Assembly: GCA_963756185.1 (NCBI GenBank)
Contig: CAVWMS010000001.1
Span: 1 to 64,000, forward strand
DNA length: 64,000 bases
Reading direction: 5' to 3'
Source: DATAXI01 sp963756185
GTDB taxonomy: Bacteria; Verrucomicrobiota; Verrucomicrobiia; Chthoniobacterales; Chthoniobacteraceae
Part shown: positions 33,432-41,561 of the stretch, piece after piece
Position numbering within the stretch: the stretch's first letter is position 1
Layout: every line of letters begins with the position of its first letter
Notes under the pieces: model-generated
Told to the model about the DNA's origin: nothing
What the model saw: only the letters and a program-made list of their open reading frames with translations
Database searches by the model: none
Translations under genes and position numbers: made by a program

Positions 33432-34607
33432 ATGAACCTGCCCCAATTTACGGCCGAGTTTGCGCTTTACCGGTCAAAGAATGTCTACCGGGAAAATGGC
33501 GCTGCCGCCGAAATGACGGATTGGGACCCGCAAATACTACCGGCGGGACCGTCGCAGCATCCTGGTGGCGGTTTTGGTGGCGGTCCTCAGGTCCATTGTG
33601 TGGCACCCTATTCACAATGTGGAAATGTCTGCAAGGATCTGAGTACGGATGCCGCTAACTGCCATGAGTGCGGCAATGTTTGCGCAGATGATATGTGCTG
33701 CATAGGGGGTAGATGCACGACGGTTGACACCAATTATGATAGTAATAACTGTGGAGACTGTAATAGCAAATGCCCTTTGATTGCGCCATTTTGCTGTAGC
33801 GGTGAATGCCTCACCATCGAAATGGCTGAAAAGTGCCAGAATTGTGGCACCAATTGCCCGACCGGGTATTACTGCGGTGGCGATGGCTACACATGCATCG
33901 CATGCCCGGCGGGACCAGATCCCATACAATCGCCGGGAAGCAATGTTAATTATATAATGTACAACTCATGCTCGCCCATTGACCAGCTGAGTTATTCTAT
34001 GTATGTCAATAAGGATCTCGTCTCGGGATCGGGCGGTTTTTCTCTGCAATTCAATAATTATACAAAGGCGACGGGTTACGAAAATACGGTCATTCAGCTT
34101 ATTTTCCACGTAAGCGACCAAATTTTGGCCCATATACAATATCCGGGAGGCACCCCTGATGGAATTGATCATGATTGGCAGAAGAGCTTTTCAAAAATTA
34201 CATTGGAGAACGATACGTTGCCCGCTCATTACACATTGGGGGTTGCTCTCAGTAATGATGGCAACGGGAATATTAATGGAGCTGCCTTTACGGTTGAAGA
34301 TAATAATGGGAAGAGTTACACAATCTCTGCCCCTGCTTCTGCCTTTCCTTCCGGGAAGTATCTGTATCCCATTTCCGAATTCCAAGCGAATCTTGTCGGG
34401 TATGGCGGGGGCGCGACCGCGAGCTTTTCTCCCGGAGGAAAGGCAACAATAACTTACTCCTCGGAGGGACAACTATGCGTAGAAGGGGCTAATCCAAATT
34501 GTACAGGCAGTGATCTTATAACGGATGAAAAAGCGAATACCGGATATGGAGAATTGAGCAGTTGCTGTGGTGGGTCTTTAACGCAGCCGGTATTTATTAC
34601 TTCTTGA
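33432..34607 (+). CDS. cysteine-rich protein 3 with C-terminal beta-rich domain
   Basis: 391 residues. The N-terminus MNLPQFTAEFALYRSKNVYR carries the shared motif. Residues about 55-165 are Cys-rich (DAANCHECGNVCADDMCC, YDSNNCGDCNSKCPLIAPFC, CQNCGTNCPTGYYCGGDG). The C-terminal ~225 residues match protein 2: VSGSGGFSLQFNNY, TLGVALSNDGNGNINGAAF, FSPGGKATITYSSEGQLC, and an end GYGELSSCCGGSLTQPVF. Base composition is clearly AT-richer than every flanking gene, a sign of transfer or relaxed selection. No signal peptide; the role is unknown. Confidence 0.7.
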   Translation: MNLPQFTAEFALYRSKNVYRENGAAAEMTDWDPQILPAGPSQHPGGGFGGGPQVHCVAPYSQCGNVCKDLSTDAANCHECGNVCADDMCCIGGRCTTVDTNYDSNNCGDCNSKCPLIAPFCCSGECLTIEMAEKCQNCGTNCPTGYYCGGDGYTCIACPAGPDPIQSPGSNVNYIMYNSCSPIDQLSYSMYVNKDLVSGSGGFSLQFNNYTKATGYENTVIQLIFHVSDQILAHIQYPGGTPDGIDHDWQKSFSKITLENDTLPAHYTLGVALSNDGNGNINGAAFTVEDNNGKSYTISAPASAFPSGKYLYPISEFQANLVGYGGGATASFSPGGKATITYSSEGQLCVEGANPNCTGSDLITDEKANTGYGELSSCCGGSLTQPVFITS

Positions 34608-34746
34608 TTTCAAAACGGAAGATATCGAGGATGTCGTGAATTCCGGGGGGCAAGGGGGGTTCATGAGAAAGTTGAAGAGTAAGTGCGAGTACACGCTGGC
34701 GCGCGGGTGGGCAGACTTCAATTCGAAACGCTTTGGGAGGGCTGGC

Positions 34747-34986
34747 TTACAGGCGGCGGAAGGGGGTTCGCTCGTTGAGGCTGCCGCAGCGGGGGCAGCG
34801 GGCGAGGAGGTCGGTGGAGGGGTCTTCGAATTCGAAGGAGCAGAGGGCGCAGCGGAGGCGGTGGCGGAAGGCTTGGCGTTCGCGGCGGAGGCGCCCGATG
34901 TTCCAGACGATCCAGTTGCCGAAGATGAGGGTGAGGAAGATGCCTAGATAAACGAAGACCAGGGTTGTGAGGGAGACCTGGATCAT
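34747..34986 (-). CDS. small membrane-anchored zinc-ribbon protein
   Basis: 79 residues. An N-terminal membrane segment (LTTLVFVYLGIFLTLIFGNW) precedes basic residues. A ribbon of two Cys pairs follows (LRCALCSFEF and ARCPRCGSLN), likely binding zinc. It overlaps the TonB-like stop by 4 nt (34983-34986) and is the last gene of the ExbB-ExbD-TonB-like run. Function unknown. Between 34608 and 34746 I see no gene. Confidence 0.65.
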   Translation of the reverse strand: MIQVSLTTLVFVYLGIFLTLIFGNWIVWNIGRLRRERQAFRHRLRCALCSFEFEDPSTDLLARCPRCGSLNERTPFRRL

Positions 34987-35750
34987 GGAGCCGAGGCTGT
35001 GGGTTGGGCGTAGACGGCGGCGCCCCAGTAGAAGGTGGCGAAGCCCCAGGTCATGGCGGTTGTCGAGGGATGGAAGCGGACTTGCTCGAGGAGGCGGCCG
35101 GCGTCGGCGTCGAGGGTTTTGTCGCCGGAGGAATCCTGGAGGAAGACGAATTGGACTTCGCCCTGGGCGGAGACGCCGAGGAGGTAGCGGGCGGGTTGGA
35201 TTTGGACGTCGCCGACGTCTTCCTGGCGCAGGGCGTCAAGCGAGGGCGTGGAGTCGATGGGGGCGCTCTCAAGGGGGCCGGTGAAGCTGAGGACTGTTGA
35301 GACGGGTGGGGCGGGGGAAGCGGCGGGTGTGGGATGGGCGGCGGCCATTTGGACGAGGTCGAGGCCGCTGACGCCGGCTGGGTACGGGACGGGCTGTTCG
35401 GTGACGGCGGGAATGACCGGTTTGGCGTGGACGGTGGAGTAGGAGGGATTGTAGGGCAGGCTCATGAGGCCCGGGGACGGGTATGCCTTGGTGGGCTGGG
35501 CGGCGCGGGCGGGGTCCTCGGAATCGATCCAGCGGAGGATGGCGTCGGCCTCTGGTGTGCCGGGAGTGATCAGGCCGACCTGGACGGGGGGCGGGCCGAC
35601 GTGCGCGGCGGGTGGATAGATGGTTTGAAAGATGTAAAAGCCGAAGGCGTGGACGCAGGCGGAGAGGAGGATGAAACCGAGCAGCGCCCAGGGAATGCGA
35701 CCGGCATCACGCCCGGGAAAGACGAGGTTCGCCTCGGCTTGCGGGCTCAT
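34983..35750 (-). CDS. TonB-like energy-transducing protein
   Basis: 255 residues. One N-terminal membrane anchor (WALLGFILLSACVHAFGFYI, about 22-42) precedes a Pro-rich periplasmic linker with PPAAHVGPPPVQVG and AHPTPAASPAPPV. The C-terminal domain (about 175-250) reads VGDVQIQPARYLLGVSAQGE then VQFVFLQDSSGDKTLDADAG and AMTWGFATFYW. This is the TonB topology, although the C-terminal domain is divergent from classical TonB. It is encoded directly after ExbD-like and ExbB-like genes with 4-nt overlaps, supporting a proton-motive-force-driven complex. Confidence 0.65.
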   Translation of the reverse strand: MSPQAEANLVFPGRDAGRIPWALLGFILLSACVHAFGFYIFQTIYPPAAHVGPPPVQVGLITPGTPEADAILRWIDSEDPARAAQPTKAYPSPGLMSLPYNPSYSTVHAKPVIPAVTEQPVPYPAGVSGLDLVQMAAAHPTPAASPAPPVSTVLSFTGPLESAPIDSTPSLDALRQEDVGDVQIQPARYLLGVSAQGEVQFVFLQDSSGDKTLDADAGRLLEQVRFHPSTTAMTWGFATFYWGAAVYAQPTASAP

Positions 35751-36151
35751 GACCGCTCCGGGGCGGTGGCGAGGACGACGGGCAGGCCGGCGCGCAGCCC
35801 TTCGTCCACGACGCGCATGACGAGGGCGTAAGGGGTGGAGCTGTCTGCGCGGACGATGAGGGTGTGATCTTTCAGGTCAGGCGAAGAGAGAGCCTGGCCG
35901 ATTTGATCGAGCTCCCAGCGGCGGTCGCGGAAGAAGATGGCCGGGGCGGAGCCGCCGGTGATGGTGAGGATCTGGGGATTTTTCTGCGGGCCGAGAGTCC
36001 AGGAGGAAAAAGGGAGGGTAATGGCGATGCCGGGCTGGAGCAGGAAGCGGGAGCTGACGGAAAAGAAGAGGACGACCAGGAACAGGACGTTGATGATCGG
36101 GATGAGGCCAAAGAGCGCCGGATGAAATTTGACGGTCCGGGTGAGATTCAT
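35747..36151 (-). CDS. exbD: ExbD/TolR-family protein
   Basis: 134 residues. A single N-terminal membrane segment (ALFGLIPIINVLFLVVLFFS) is followed by a periplasmic domain ending in DHTLIVRADSSTPYALVMRV and a final VVLATAP. This is the size and topology of ExbD/TolR, the stator partner of ExbB. The usual membrane Asp is not evident: the segment has P and N (LIPIINV) where D is normal, so proton coupling may differ. It overlaps the TonB-like gene by 4 nt. Confidence 0.8.
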   Translation of the reverse strand: MNLTRTVKFHPALFGLIPIINVLFLVVLFFSVSSRFLLQPGIAITLPFSSWTLGPQKNPQILTITGGSAPAIFFRDRRWELDQIGQALSSPDLKDHTLIVRADSSTPYALVMRVVDEGLRAGLPVVLATAPERS

Positions 36152-36196
36152 CTTTCGGACATGGGCCGCGGGCTCGGGCGGTTACGGAGAGCTTGT

Positions 36197-36871
36197 TTAC
36201 TCGGCGGTGCGGGCGCGGCGTGGCGACTTGAAATCGATGATCTGGGCGGCGGCGTCCTCGGGGTCGCGAGCGCCGGTGATGAGGCTGACGACTTCGATGC
36301 CGCCGCGCTCCATGTCGCGCATGAGGGTATTGACGCGGGAGGAGAGATAGCTGTAGGCGGCGAAGGAGGGGATGGCGACGACGAGGCCGGCGGCGGTGGT
36401 GAGGAGGCTCTGGTAGATGCCGCCGGAGAGATCGGTGGTGCTGGCGAGGCCGCTGTGGCTGGAGATGGTGACGAAGGTTTCGATGAGGCCGGTGACGGTG
36501 CCGAGGAGGCCGATGAGGGGGGCGATGAGGGCGATGGTGCCGAGGAGGCCGAGGTTGCGTTCGAGGTTGGCCATTTCGAGCTGGCCGGCTTCCTGGACGA
36601 TTTCCTTGAGTTCATCGCGCGGGGCCTCGTGGCGGATGATGGCGGCGTGGATGACGCGTGCGACAGGTCCCGGCGTACCTGCGCATTCATGCAGAGCCTC
36701 GGCGAAATTGCGGCGCTGAATGAGGTTGGCGAGGCCGCGGAGGAATTCTCCGACGCGAATGCTTGCCCGGTAGTAATAAGTGACGCGCTCGGCAAAAATG
36801 GCCGCGGCGATCACGCTGCAGACGAGGATGAGCCACATGAGCGGCCCACCTTTTTGCATGTAGTCCAGCAT
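36197..36871 (-). CDS. exbB: ExbB/TolQ/MotA-family proton channel protein
   Basis: 224 residues from the ATG at 36871 (MLDYMQKGGPLMWLILVCSV). The frame upstream encodes Asn-Leu repeats from a microsatellite and is rejected. Three membrane segments are seen: about 10-32, 110-135 (LLGTIALIAPLIGLLGTVTG) and 155-180 (QSLLTTAAGLVVAIPSFAAY). The signature GLLGTVTGLIETF with the TTAAGLVVAIP motif is typical of ExbB. It forms the motor with ExbD and energises TonB-dependent transport. It is the first gene of the run; the stop is 45 bp before exbD. Confidence 0.9.
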   Translation of the reverse strand: MLDYMQKGGPLMWLILVCSVIAAAIFAERVTYYYRASIRVGEFLRGLANLIQRRNFAEALHECAGTPGPVARVIHAAIIRHEAPRDELKEIVQEAGQLEMANLERNLGLLGTIALIAPLIGLLGTVTGLIETFVTISSHSGLASTTDLSGGIYQSLLTTAAGLVVAIPSFAAYSYLSSRVNTLMRDMERGGIEVVSLITGARDPEDAAAQIIDFKSPRRARTAE

Positions 36872-36906
36872 GGAGGGGAGGTTATAGGGCAAGTCGGGGG
36901 GGAAGC

Positions 36907-37031
36907 AAGGGGGAAGGCAGCCCTGATTTCGGGGGCTAGGGGAGGCTGAGTTCAGGTTCAGGTTTAAGTTCAAGTTCAAGTTCAGGTTCAGGTTCAAGGG
37001 GGAAGGCGACCCCCTGATTTTGGGGGCTAGG
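36907..37031 (+). repeat. hexanucleotide microsatellite between two ~35-bp direct repeats
   Basis: 36951-36997 is about eight units of TTCAGG/TTCAAG. On either side are near-copies of the sequence AAGGGGGAAGGC...GGGGGCTAGG, at 36907-36940 and 36996-37031. The right copy contains the stop codon of the Pro-rich gene. Likely a slippage-prone duplication between exbB and its upstream neighbour. Confidence 0.7.
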
Positions 37032-38799
37032 CGACGGTCGAGAGGTCGTCGGCGGCGGCGATTAGGGCGTCGTGGGCGACCGATCCGAGGAGGCGGTCGT
37101 AATGGAGGGCGACGACGAAGTGGGTGTCGCGGACGACCGTGGTGGCGTGAAACTGGTCGCAGTCGATGGTGACGATGCGGTTCCAGCCGAGGCGCTGGCC
37201 GCTCTCCTTTGCGTGATCGACAAAGGAGCCGATGAAATCGCGCAGGGCATCGAGGTCGGGCTTGCGGGGAAAATCGGCGCTTGCGAAGACGGCGCCTTTG
37301 ACGAAGGCGGCGGCGGCGAAAATGCCGGGCTGATTGGCGAGGAAATCGGCGGTGCGCCTGGCCTCGGGCATGGAGGCAGTGTCGGCGGAGGAATCGGGTT
37401 CGGATGGATTTTCGGCGAGCGCGGGTTCAGGGCGCAGAAGAATGGGAGGAGGGACCTGGAAGCCGTGCATCCATGGGACGCGCTGAAGCGGGGGCGGTTC
37501 GGGTGTGGGCTGGGGCTCAGGCTCGGAAAATTGCGCGGCAGGCGGTTCCGGTTTTTGGGCGGCGGAAGGTTCGGGCGCGGGCTCCGGAGCTGCTTGCGCG
37601 GTGGGGGGTTCGGGTGCGGACTCGGTGTTGGCTTCGGCGGCTGGAGGCTCTGGTTCGGGGGTGTTGGGATCGGCCGGTGGTGTTTGGGCTGCTTCAGGGG
37701 TCGCTTCGGATGGTTTGGGCTCGTCGACTTTTTTGGGAGTGGGCTCGGAGGTTGGAGGCTCGATGATGGTGGTGGTGGAGTCGCCGAAGGGCGGCATGTA
37801 AAATGGATGATCGAGCGGGAGGCTTTGGAAAATCTCGTCGAGCGGAATCCAGACGCGGGCGTGTGGAAGCGGGTTGAGCATCGGGCGCAAATCCTCGGGC
37901 AGCGCCTTGATGAAATCGTTGATGGGGATTTCGACGTGGCCCTCGGCGAGCTGGGTTTCGATGGCGGCGAGCGGGAAAGCCGCGAGCGCGGCTTTTGAAG
38001 GAAGCGGACCCGGACGGAGGATCTTGGTTGGGAGCAGGCGGAAAATGGGAAGGAGGCGCAGGGAGATGGTCGGGGTGGGTTGGGCTGCCGGTTCGGGCGT
38101 GGTGGTTTCGGGAGGAGGGGTTGGCGCGTCGGCGGCCGGTTGCGGAGAAGGGGGTTCGACGTTGGCAGGAGGTTCGATTTTCGCGGACGCTCCTTCCTTT
38201 GGCGGTGTGACAGGTTCTTTTTCTTCGGCGATTGGTTTTTCGGGCGGCTTCGGCTCATCGGAGCGGCCGAAGAGGCCGAGGACGGAGGAGATCGCCTTGG
38301 AGATCAACGGTTGCGCGGTGGAATCGGCGGGATCCTTGCGGGCGGGCTCGGGCTCGATTGGAGCGGCGGGTGCGGGCGGCGGATTGACGACCCGTGTGGT
38401 TGCGGCCTCGATGATGACGCTGGCCTTCGCGCGAGCCCTGGCGGCATGTTCGAACGGGACGCCGTTGGGTGCGGGGGCCTTGCGCGCAACGAGGCCGACT
38501 TGCTCGAGTAATTTTTGAAGGGGAAGCTGGACTTCGCGTTCATCGGGCGAGGCCGACTCGGGCCGGAAGACGCCGGGGCATGCGGCAGTGAGCCGATCAA
38601 GTGGGACCGTGACGCGCCCACGGGCGATTTTTACCGCCAACTCGTCCACGACGAAACGGACCTGGGAGGAGTTGTCGTGAGGGCCCGGCTTGATGAGGTG
38701 CGAGGGCACTCGCGGCAGAATGTCGCCGAGCCGAAGGACGATCTCCTGAGCCTCGTTTTGCGGCTCGGGCTTGGTTTCGAGATCGCTGGGGGCGCTCAT
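37027..38799 (-). CDS. large Pro/Glu-rich protein of unknown function
   Basis: 590 residues from the ATG at 38799 (MSAPSDLETKPEPQNEAQEI). Three folded islands sit in long Pro/Ala/Glu linkers. The first, about 25-120, contains VRFVVDELAVKIARGRVTVP and PLQKLLEQVGLV. The second, about 255-345, contains HVEIPINDFIKALPEDLRPM and ARVWIPLDEIFQSLP. The third, the last ~110 residues, has QPGIFAAAAFVKGAVFASAD and VVRDTHFVVALHYDRLLG. The V-x-I-P-[LI]-x-x-[LI] element recurs in the first two. The C-terminal island could be a Roadblock/LC7-like fold (guess). It lies between type II secretion-like genes and exbB. No signal peptide. Confidence 0.7.
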   Translation of the reverse strand: MSAPSDLETKPEPQNEAQEIVLRLGDILPRVPSHLIKPGPHDNSSQVRFVVDELAVKIARGRVTVPLDRLTAACPGVFRPESASPDEREVQLPLQKLLEQVGLVARKAPAPNGVPFEHAARARAKASVIIEAATTRVVNPPPAPAAPIEPEPARKDPADSTAQPLISKAISSVLGLFGRSDEPKPPEKPIAEEKEPVTPPKEGASAKIEPPANVEPPSPQPAADAPTPPPETTTPEPAAQPTPTISLRLLPIFRLLPTKILRPGPLPSKAALAAFPLAAIETQLAEGHVEIPINDFIKALPEDLRPMLNPLPHARVWIPLDEIFQSLPLDHPFYMPPFGDSTTTIIEPPTSEPTPKKVDEPKPSEATPEAAQTPPADPNTPEPEPPAAEANTESAPEPPTAQAAPEPAPEPSAAQKPEPPAAQFSEPEPQPTPEPPPLQRVPWMHGFQVPPPILLRPEPALAENPSEPDSSADTASMPEARRTADFLANQPGIFAAAAFVKGAVFASADFPRKPDLDALRDFIGSFVDHAKESGQRLGWNRIVTIDCDQFHATTVVRDTHFVVALHYDRLLGSVAHDALIAAADDLSTVA

Positions 38800-38900
38800 T
38801 GGGCGTGATGGTAGCAAAAGCAGCGGCGCTTGACACTACTGATTAGCGGCCTGCCGATTTAGCCTGAAAGTTTCACGCGCCGGCGCGAAAAAAATCCGGG

Positions 38901-40610
38901 TTAGTGATCCTCGGAAGTCACGCGGCCGACTTCTTCGAGTGTGGTGACGCCTTCGCGGGCCTTGTCGATGCCGACGACGCGCAGGCTCTTCATGCCTTCG
39001 GCAATGGCCTGGGCCTTGATGACGGCGGCGGAGGCGCGTTTGATGATGAGGCGGCGGATGGATTCGCTGACGGCGAGGACTTCGAGGATGGCGGCGCGGC
39101 CCAGGTAGCCGCGGCGTTTGCAACGGTCGCAGCCGGCGCCCTTGTAGAAAGAGGTCTCCGGGTCATCGATCTCGAGTTTATCGAGCATCTCGGGTTCCGG
39201 CTTGTATTCCTCGCGGCAATTGGGGCAGATGCGGCGCACGAGACGTTGTGCGCAGGAGAGGATGACGGAGGTGGAAATGAGGAAGGGCTCGATGCCCATG
39301 TCATCGAGACGGGTGATGGCGCCCGCAGCGTCGTTGGTGTGAAGGGTCGAGAGCACCTGGTGGCCGGTGAGGGCGGCCTTGACGGCGATGTCGGCGGTTT
39401 CGTTGTCACGAATTTCACCGATCATCACGATGTCGGGGTCCTGGCGCAGGATGGAGCGGAGCGCGCCGGCGAAGTCGAGGCCGATCTCGCTCTTGACGGC
39501 GACCTGGTTGATGCCGGCGAGCTGGTATTCAATCGGATCCTCGACGGTGACGATATTGTACTCCGGGTTGTTGAGTTCCTGGAGGACGGTGTAGAGGGTC
39601 GTGGTTTTACCGGAGCCGGTGGGGCCGGTGACGAGGATCATGCCGTGCGGGGCGTCGATGGCCTTCTTGAAGCAGCCGAGGGTGTGTTCGTCCATGCCCA
39701 TGTTGTCGATGGAGCCGGAGAGGGCGCTCTTGTCGAGGAGACGGATGACGATTTTTTCGCCGTGAACAGTGGGGAGGACGGAAATACGAAGATCGACTTC
39801 CTTGCCCGAGACGCGGATGCGGAAACGACCGTCCTGCGGGAGGCGGCGCTCGGCGATGTCGAGGCCGGCGAGAATCTTGATGCGGGAGGCGATGGGCAAC
39901 TGGAGGGCCTTGGGCGGGGAGCTGGCCTCGACCAGGGCGCCGTCAACGCGGTAGCGGAGCTTGAGGGTCTTTTCGAAGGGCTCGATGTGAATATCGGAGG
40001 CTTTTTCCTTGAGGGCCTGGACGAGGATGAGGTTGACGATCTTGATGACCGGGGCGTCCTCGCTTTCGTGGGCGAGCTTGTCCAGGTCGATTTCCTCGCG
40101 CTTCTGGGTGACGACCTCGGCTTCGCTGGCTTCCTTGGAGACCTCCTGGATCATCTGCTCCATCTGCTGGCCGGCGCTGTTGACGCCGCTCAGGGCCTCC
40201 ATGACGGCACGCTCGGTGGTGATCATGGGGACGATCTCCATCTTGGTGCGCTGGCGCAGGTCGTCGAGGGCCAGGACGTTGAGGGGATCGGCCATCGCGA
40301 CGAAGAGCTTGTTGGCGAGGCGGCAGATGGGGGCCAGCTTGTAGGCGCGGGCCATGTCCTTGGGCACCAGTTCGAGCACGTCCTCGGGGACGCGGACACG
40401 GGAGAGATTGATGGGAGGCGTATCGAGGCAGCGGCCCATGGAGATGACCATGTCCTGCTCGGTCACGAAATTGCGGTCGGTGAGGATTTTCAGCAGGCGT
40501 CCGCCCTGCTTTTTCTGGATATCAGTGGCCTCATCGAGCTGGCTGGCCAGCAGCAGCCCGTCCTCGATGAGGACATCCGCGATGCGTTCGCCGAAAGATT
40601 TGATGCTCAT
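38901..40610 (-). CDS. type II secretion/type IV pilus assembly ATPase (GspE/PilB family)
   Basis: 569 residues. An N-terminal MshEN/GspE-N domain (about 1-150) precedes the ATPase domain. Walker A is GPTGSGKTTTLY (about 320), the Asp box VTVEDPIEYQLAGINQV, Walker B DPDIVMIGEIRDNETADI, and the His box TGHQVLSTLHTNDAAGAITR. The tetracysteine zinc site of GspE/PilB is present: CPNC and CDRC (about 475-510). It powers pseudopilus or pilus extension at the cytoplasmic face of the inner membrane. The gene just upstream carries another GspE-N-like domain; the other secretion genes are not in the window. Confidence 0.95.
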   Translation of the reverse strand: MSIKSFGERIADVLIEDGLLLASQLDEATDIQKKQGGRLLKILTDRNFVTEQDMVISMGRCLDTPPINLSRVRVPEDVLELVPKDMARAYKLAPICRLANKLFVAMADPLNVLALDDLRQRTKMEIVPMITTERAVMEALSGVNSAGQQMEQMIQEVSKEASEAEVVTQKREEIDLDKLAHESEDAPVIKIVNLILVQALKEKASDIHIEPFEKTLKLRYRVDGALVEASSPPKALQLPIASRIKILAGLDIAERRLPQDGRFRIRVSGKEVDLRISVLPTVHGEKIVIRLLDKSALSGSIDNMGMDEHTLGCFKKAIDAPHGMILVTGPTGSGKTTTLYTVLQELNNPEYNIVTVEDPIEYQLAGINQVAVKSEIGLDFAGALRSILRQDPDIVMIGEIRDNETADIAVKAALTGHQVLSTLHTNDAAGAITRLDDMGIEPFLISTSVILSCAQRLVRRICPNCREEYKPEPEMLDKLEIDDPETSFYKGAGCDRCKRRGYLGRAAILEVLAVSESIRRLIIKRASAAVIKAQAIAEGMKSLRVVGIDKAREGVTTLEEVGRVTSEDH

Positions 40611-40634
40611 GGGATGCTCTGGAGTGGGAAAGGG

Positions 40635-41561
40635 TTATTCGCGGCCATCGAGGCGATAGGCATCGCGCAGCGCCTTGGCGATGGCGGCGGGAGCGGCGAC
40701 GTGCCACTGGATGTTGTAATCGAGAAGCTGCTGGACGGCCTCCTTGCCCTGGGCGTCGAATGGATTGGCCGTGGCGATCATGATGGTGCGGCTGATGAGG
40801 TCGAAAGGAACGATGAGGCGGCCGAGGGTGAGCTGCTCGGGCAGCATGCGAACGACCTGGCGGTCCACCTCGTAGCAATCGAGGGGGATGTAGGCGAACT
40901 TCGAGCGTTCGAGGATGCCGCAAAGGAGGGTTTCGAGGCTCGACATGCCGCTCTTGGCGATGTCATCGATGAGCGAGGAGGCGAGCGCTTGCGGCCCGGC
41001 GTTCTTGTTGATCTTCGTCACGCGCTCGAGGGAGGTGCGCACGGTCTCCTCGGGGGCGAGCCTGTGCTGGATGAGGAATTTGGCGAGGGCCTCGTTGCCG
41101 TCGTTTTCCAGCTTCAATTCCACGCCGGCGCCTTCGGGCTTGATGGTGGCGCTGGTGGTGATGAGGGTGGGGTCTTCGGCGATGATCGAGCCGAAATCCA
41201 TCGAGATGGGGGAATCGGCCGGCTGGATCGATTTTTCCGAGGGCTTGCCGTTGACGGGGTGAAGCTTTGTCTCGACCTCGGCCAGCATCTTGGTCACTTC
41301 GGCGTTGTTCGGCTCCTTTTGGAGGATGCCTTCGTACTCGAGGAGGGCGGAAGAATACTGGCCGAGGGAGTAATAGGCGTCCGCGAGCTTGCGGGTGATG
41401 GCCAGGGCGTCGCTCTGGCGGTTGAGCTTCCAGTAGGCCTCCTTGAGGATCTCCATCGACTGGCAATCCTGGGCGTTCGACTGCAGAATGACCTCGAACA
41501 TCTCGATGGTCTGTAATATCTGGTCGAGTTCCTCGTTAGTGACGCTCTGCGCGGTGGTCAT
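40635..41561 (-). CDS. TPR protein with GspE N-terminal-like domain
   Basis: 308 residues. The first ~110 residues form TPR-like helices (MEILKEAYWKLNRQSDALAI, LADAYYSLGQYSSALLEYEG). A linker follows, and then a C-terminal half resembling the N-terminal domain of GspE/PilB/MshE (LETLLCGILERSKFAYIPLD, VRMLPEQLTLGRLIVPFDLI, AVQQLLDYNIQWHVA). That domain binds c-di-GMP in some MshE proteins; whether it does here cannot be told. It precedes the GspE/PilB gene by 24 bp on the same strand, so both probably serve one assembly system. Confidence 0.8.
   Translation of the reverse strand: MTTAQSVTNEELDQILQTIEMFEVILQSNAQDCQSMEILKEAYWKLNRQSDALAITRKLADAYYSLGQYSSALLEYEGILQKEPNNAEVTKMLAEVETKLHPVNGKPSEKSIQPADSPISMDFGSIIAEDPTLITTSATIKPEGAGVELKLENDGNEALAKFLIQHRLAPEETVRTSLERVTKINKNAGPQALASSLIDDIAKSGMSSLETLLCGILERSKFAYIPLDCYEVDRQVVRMLPEQLTLGRLIVPFDLISRTIMIATANPFDAQGKEAVQQLLDYNIQWHVAAPAAIAKALRDAYRLDGRE

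Noticed and set aside
30073..34607. Eukaryotic contamination, because the cysteine-rich proteins look like plant Stig1 or EGF-type modules
   Set aside because: Genes are intronless, tightly spaced, on one strand with the bacterial protease operon, and share an N-terminal motif with each other.
27998..34607. Classical cyanobactin cluster
   Set aside because: No YcaO, no short precursor peptide with tandem cores and no PatF-type gene are visible; only the protease and PatG-like domain are reminiscent.
36872..36997. N-terminal Asn-Leu repeat extension of the ExbB-like protein
   Set aside because: Encoded by a hexanucleotide microsatellite upstream of a better ATG; ExbB proteins do not begin this way.
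38904..41516. 870-codon plus-strand open frame opposite the GspE/PilB and TPR genes
   Set aside because: Antisense shadow of two recognisable genes; the translation is Gly/Asp/Glu-rich low-complexity sequence without any motif.
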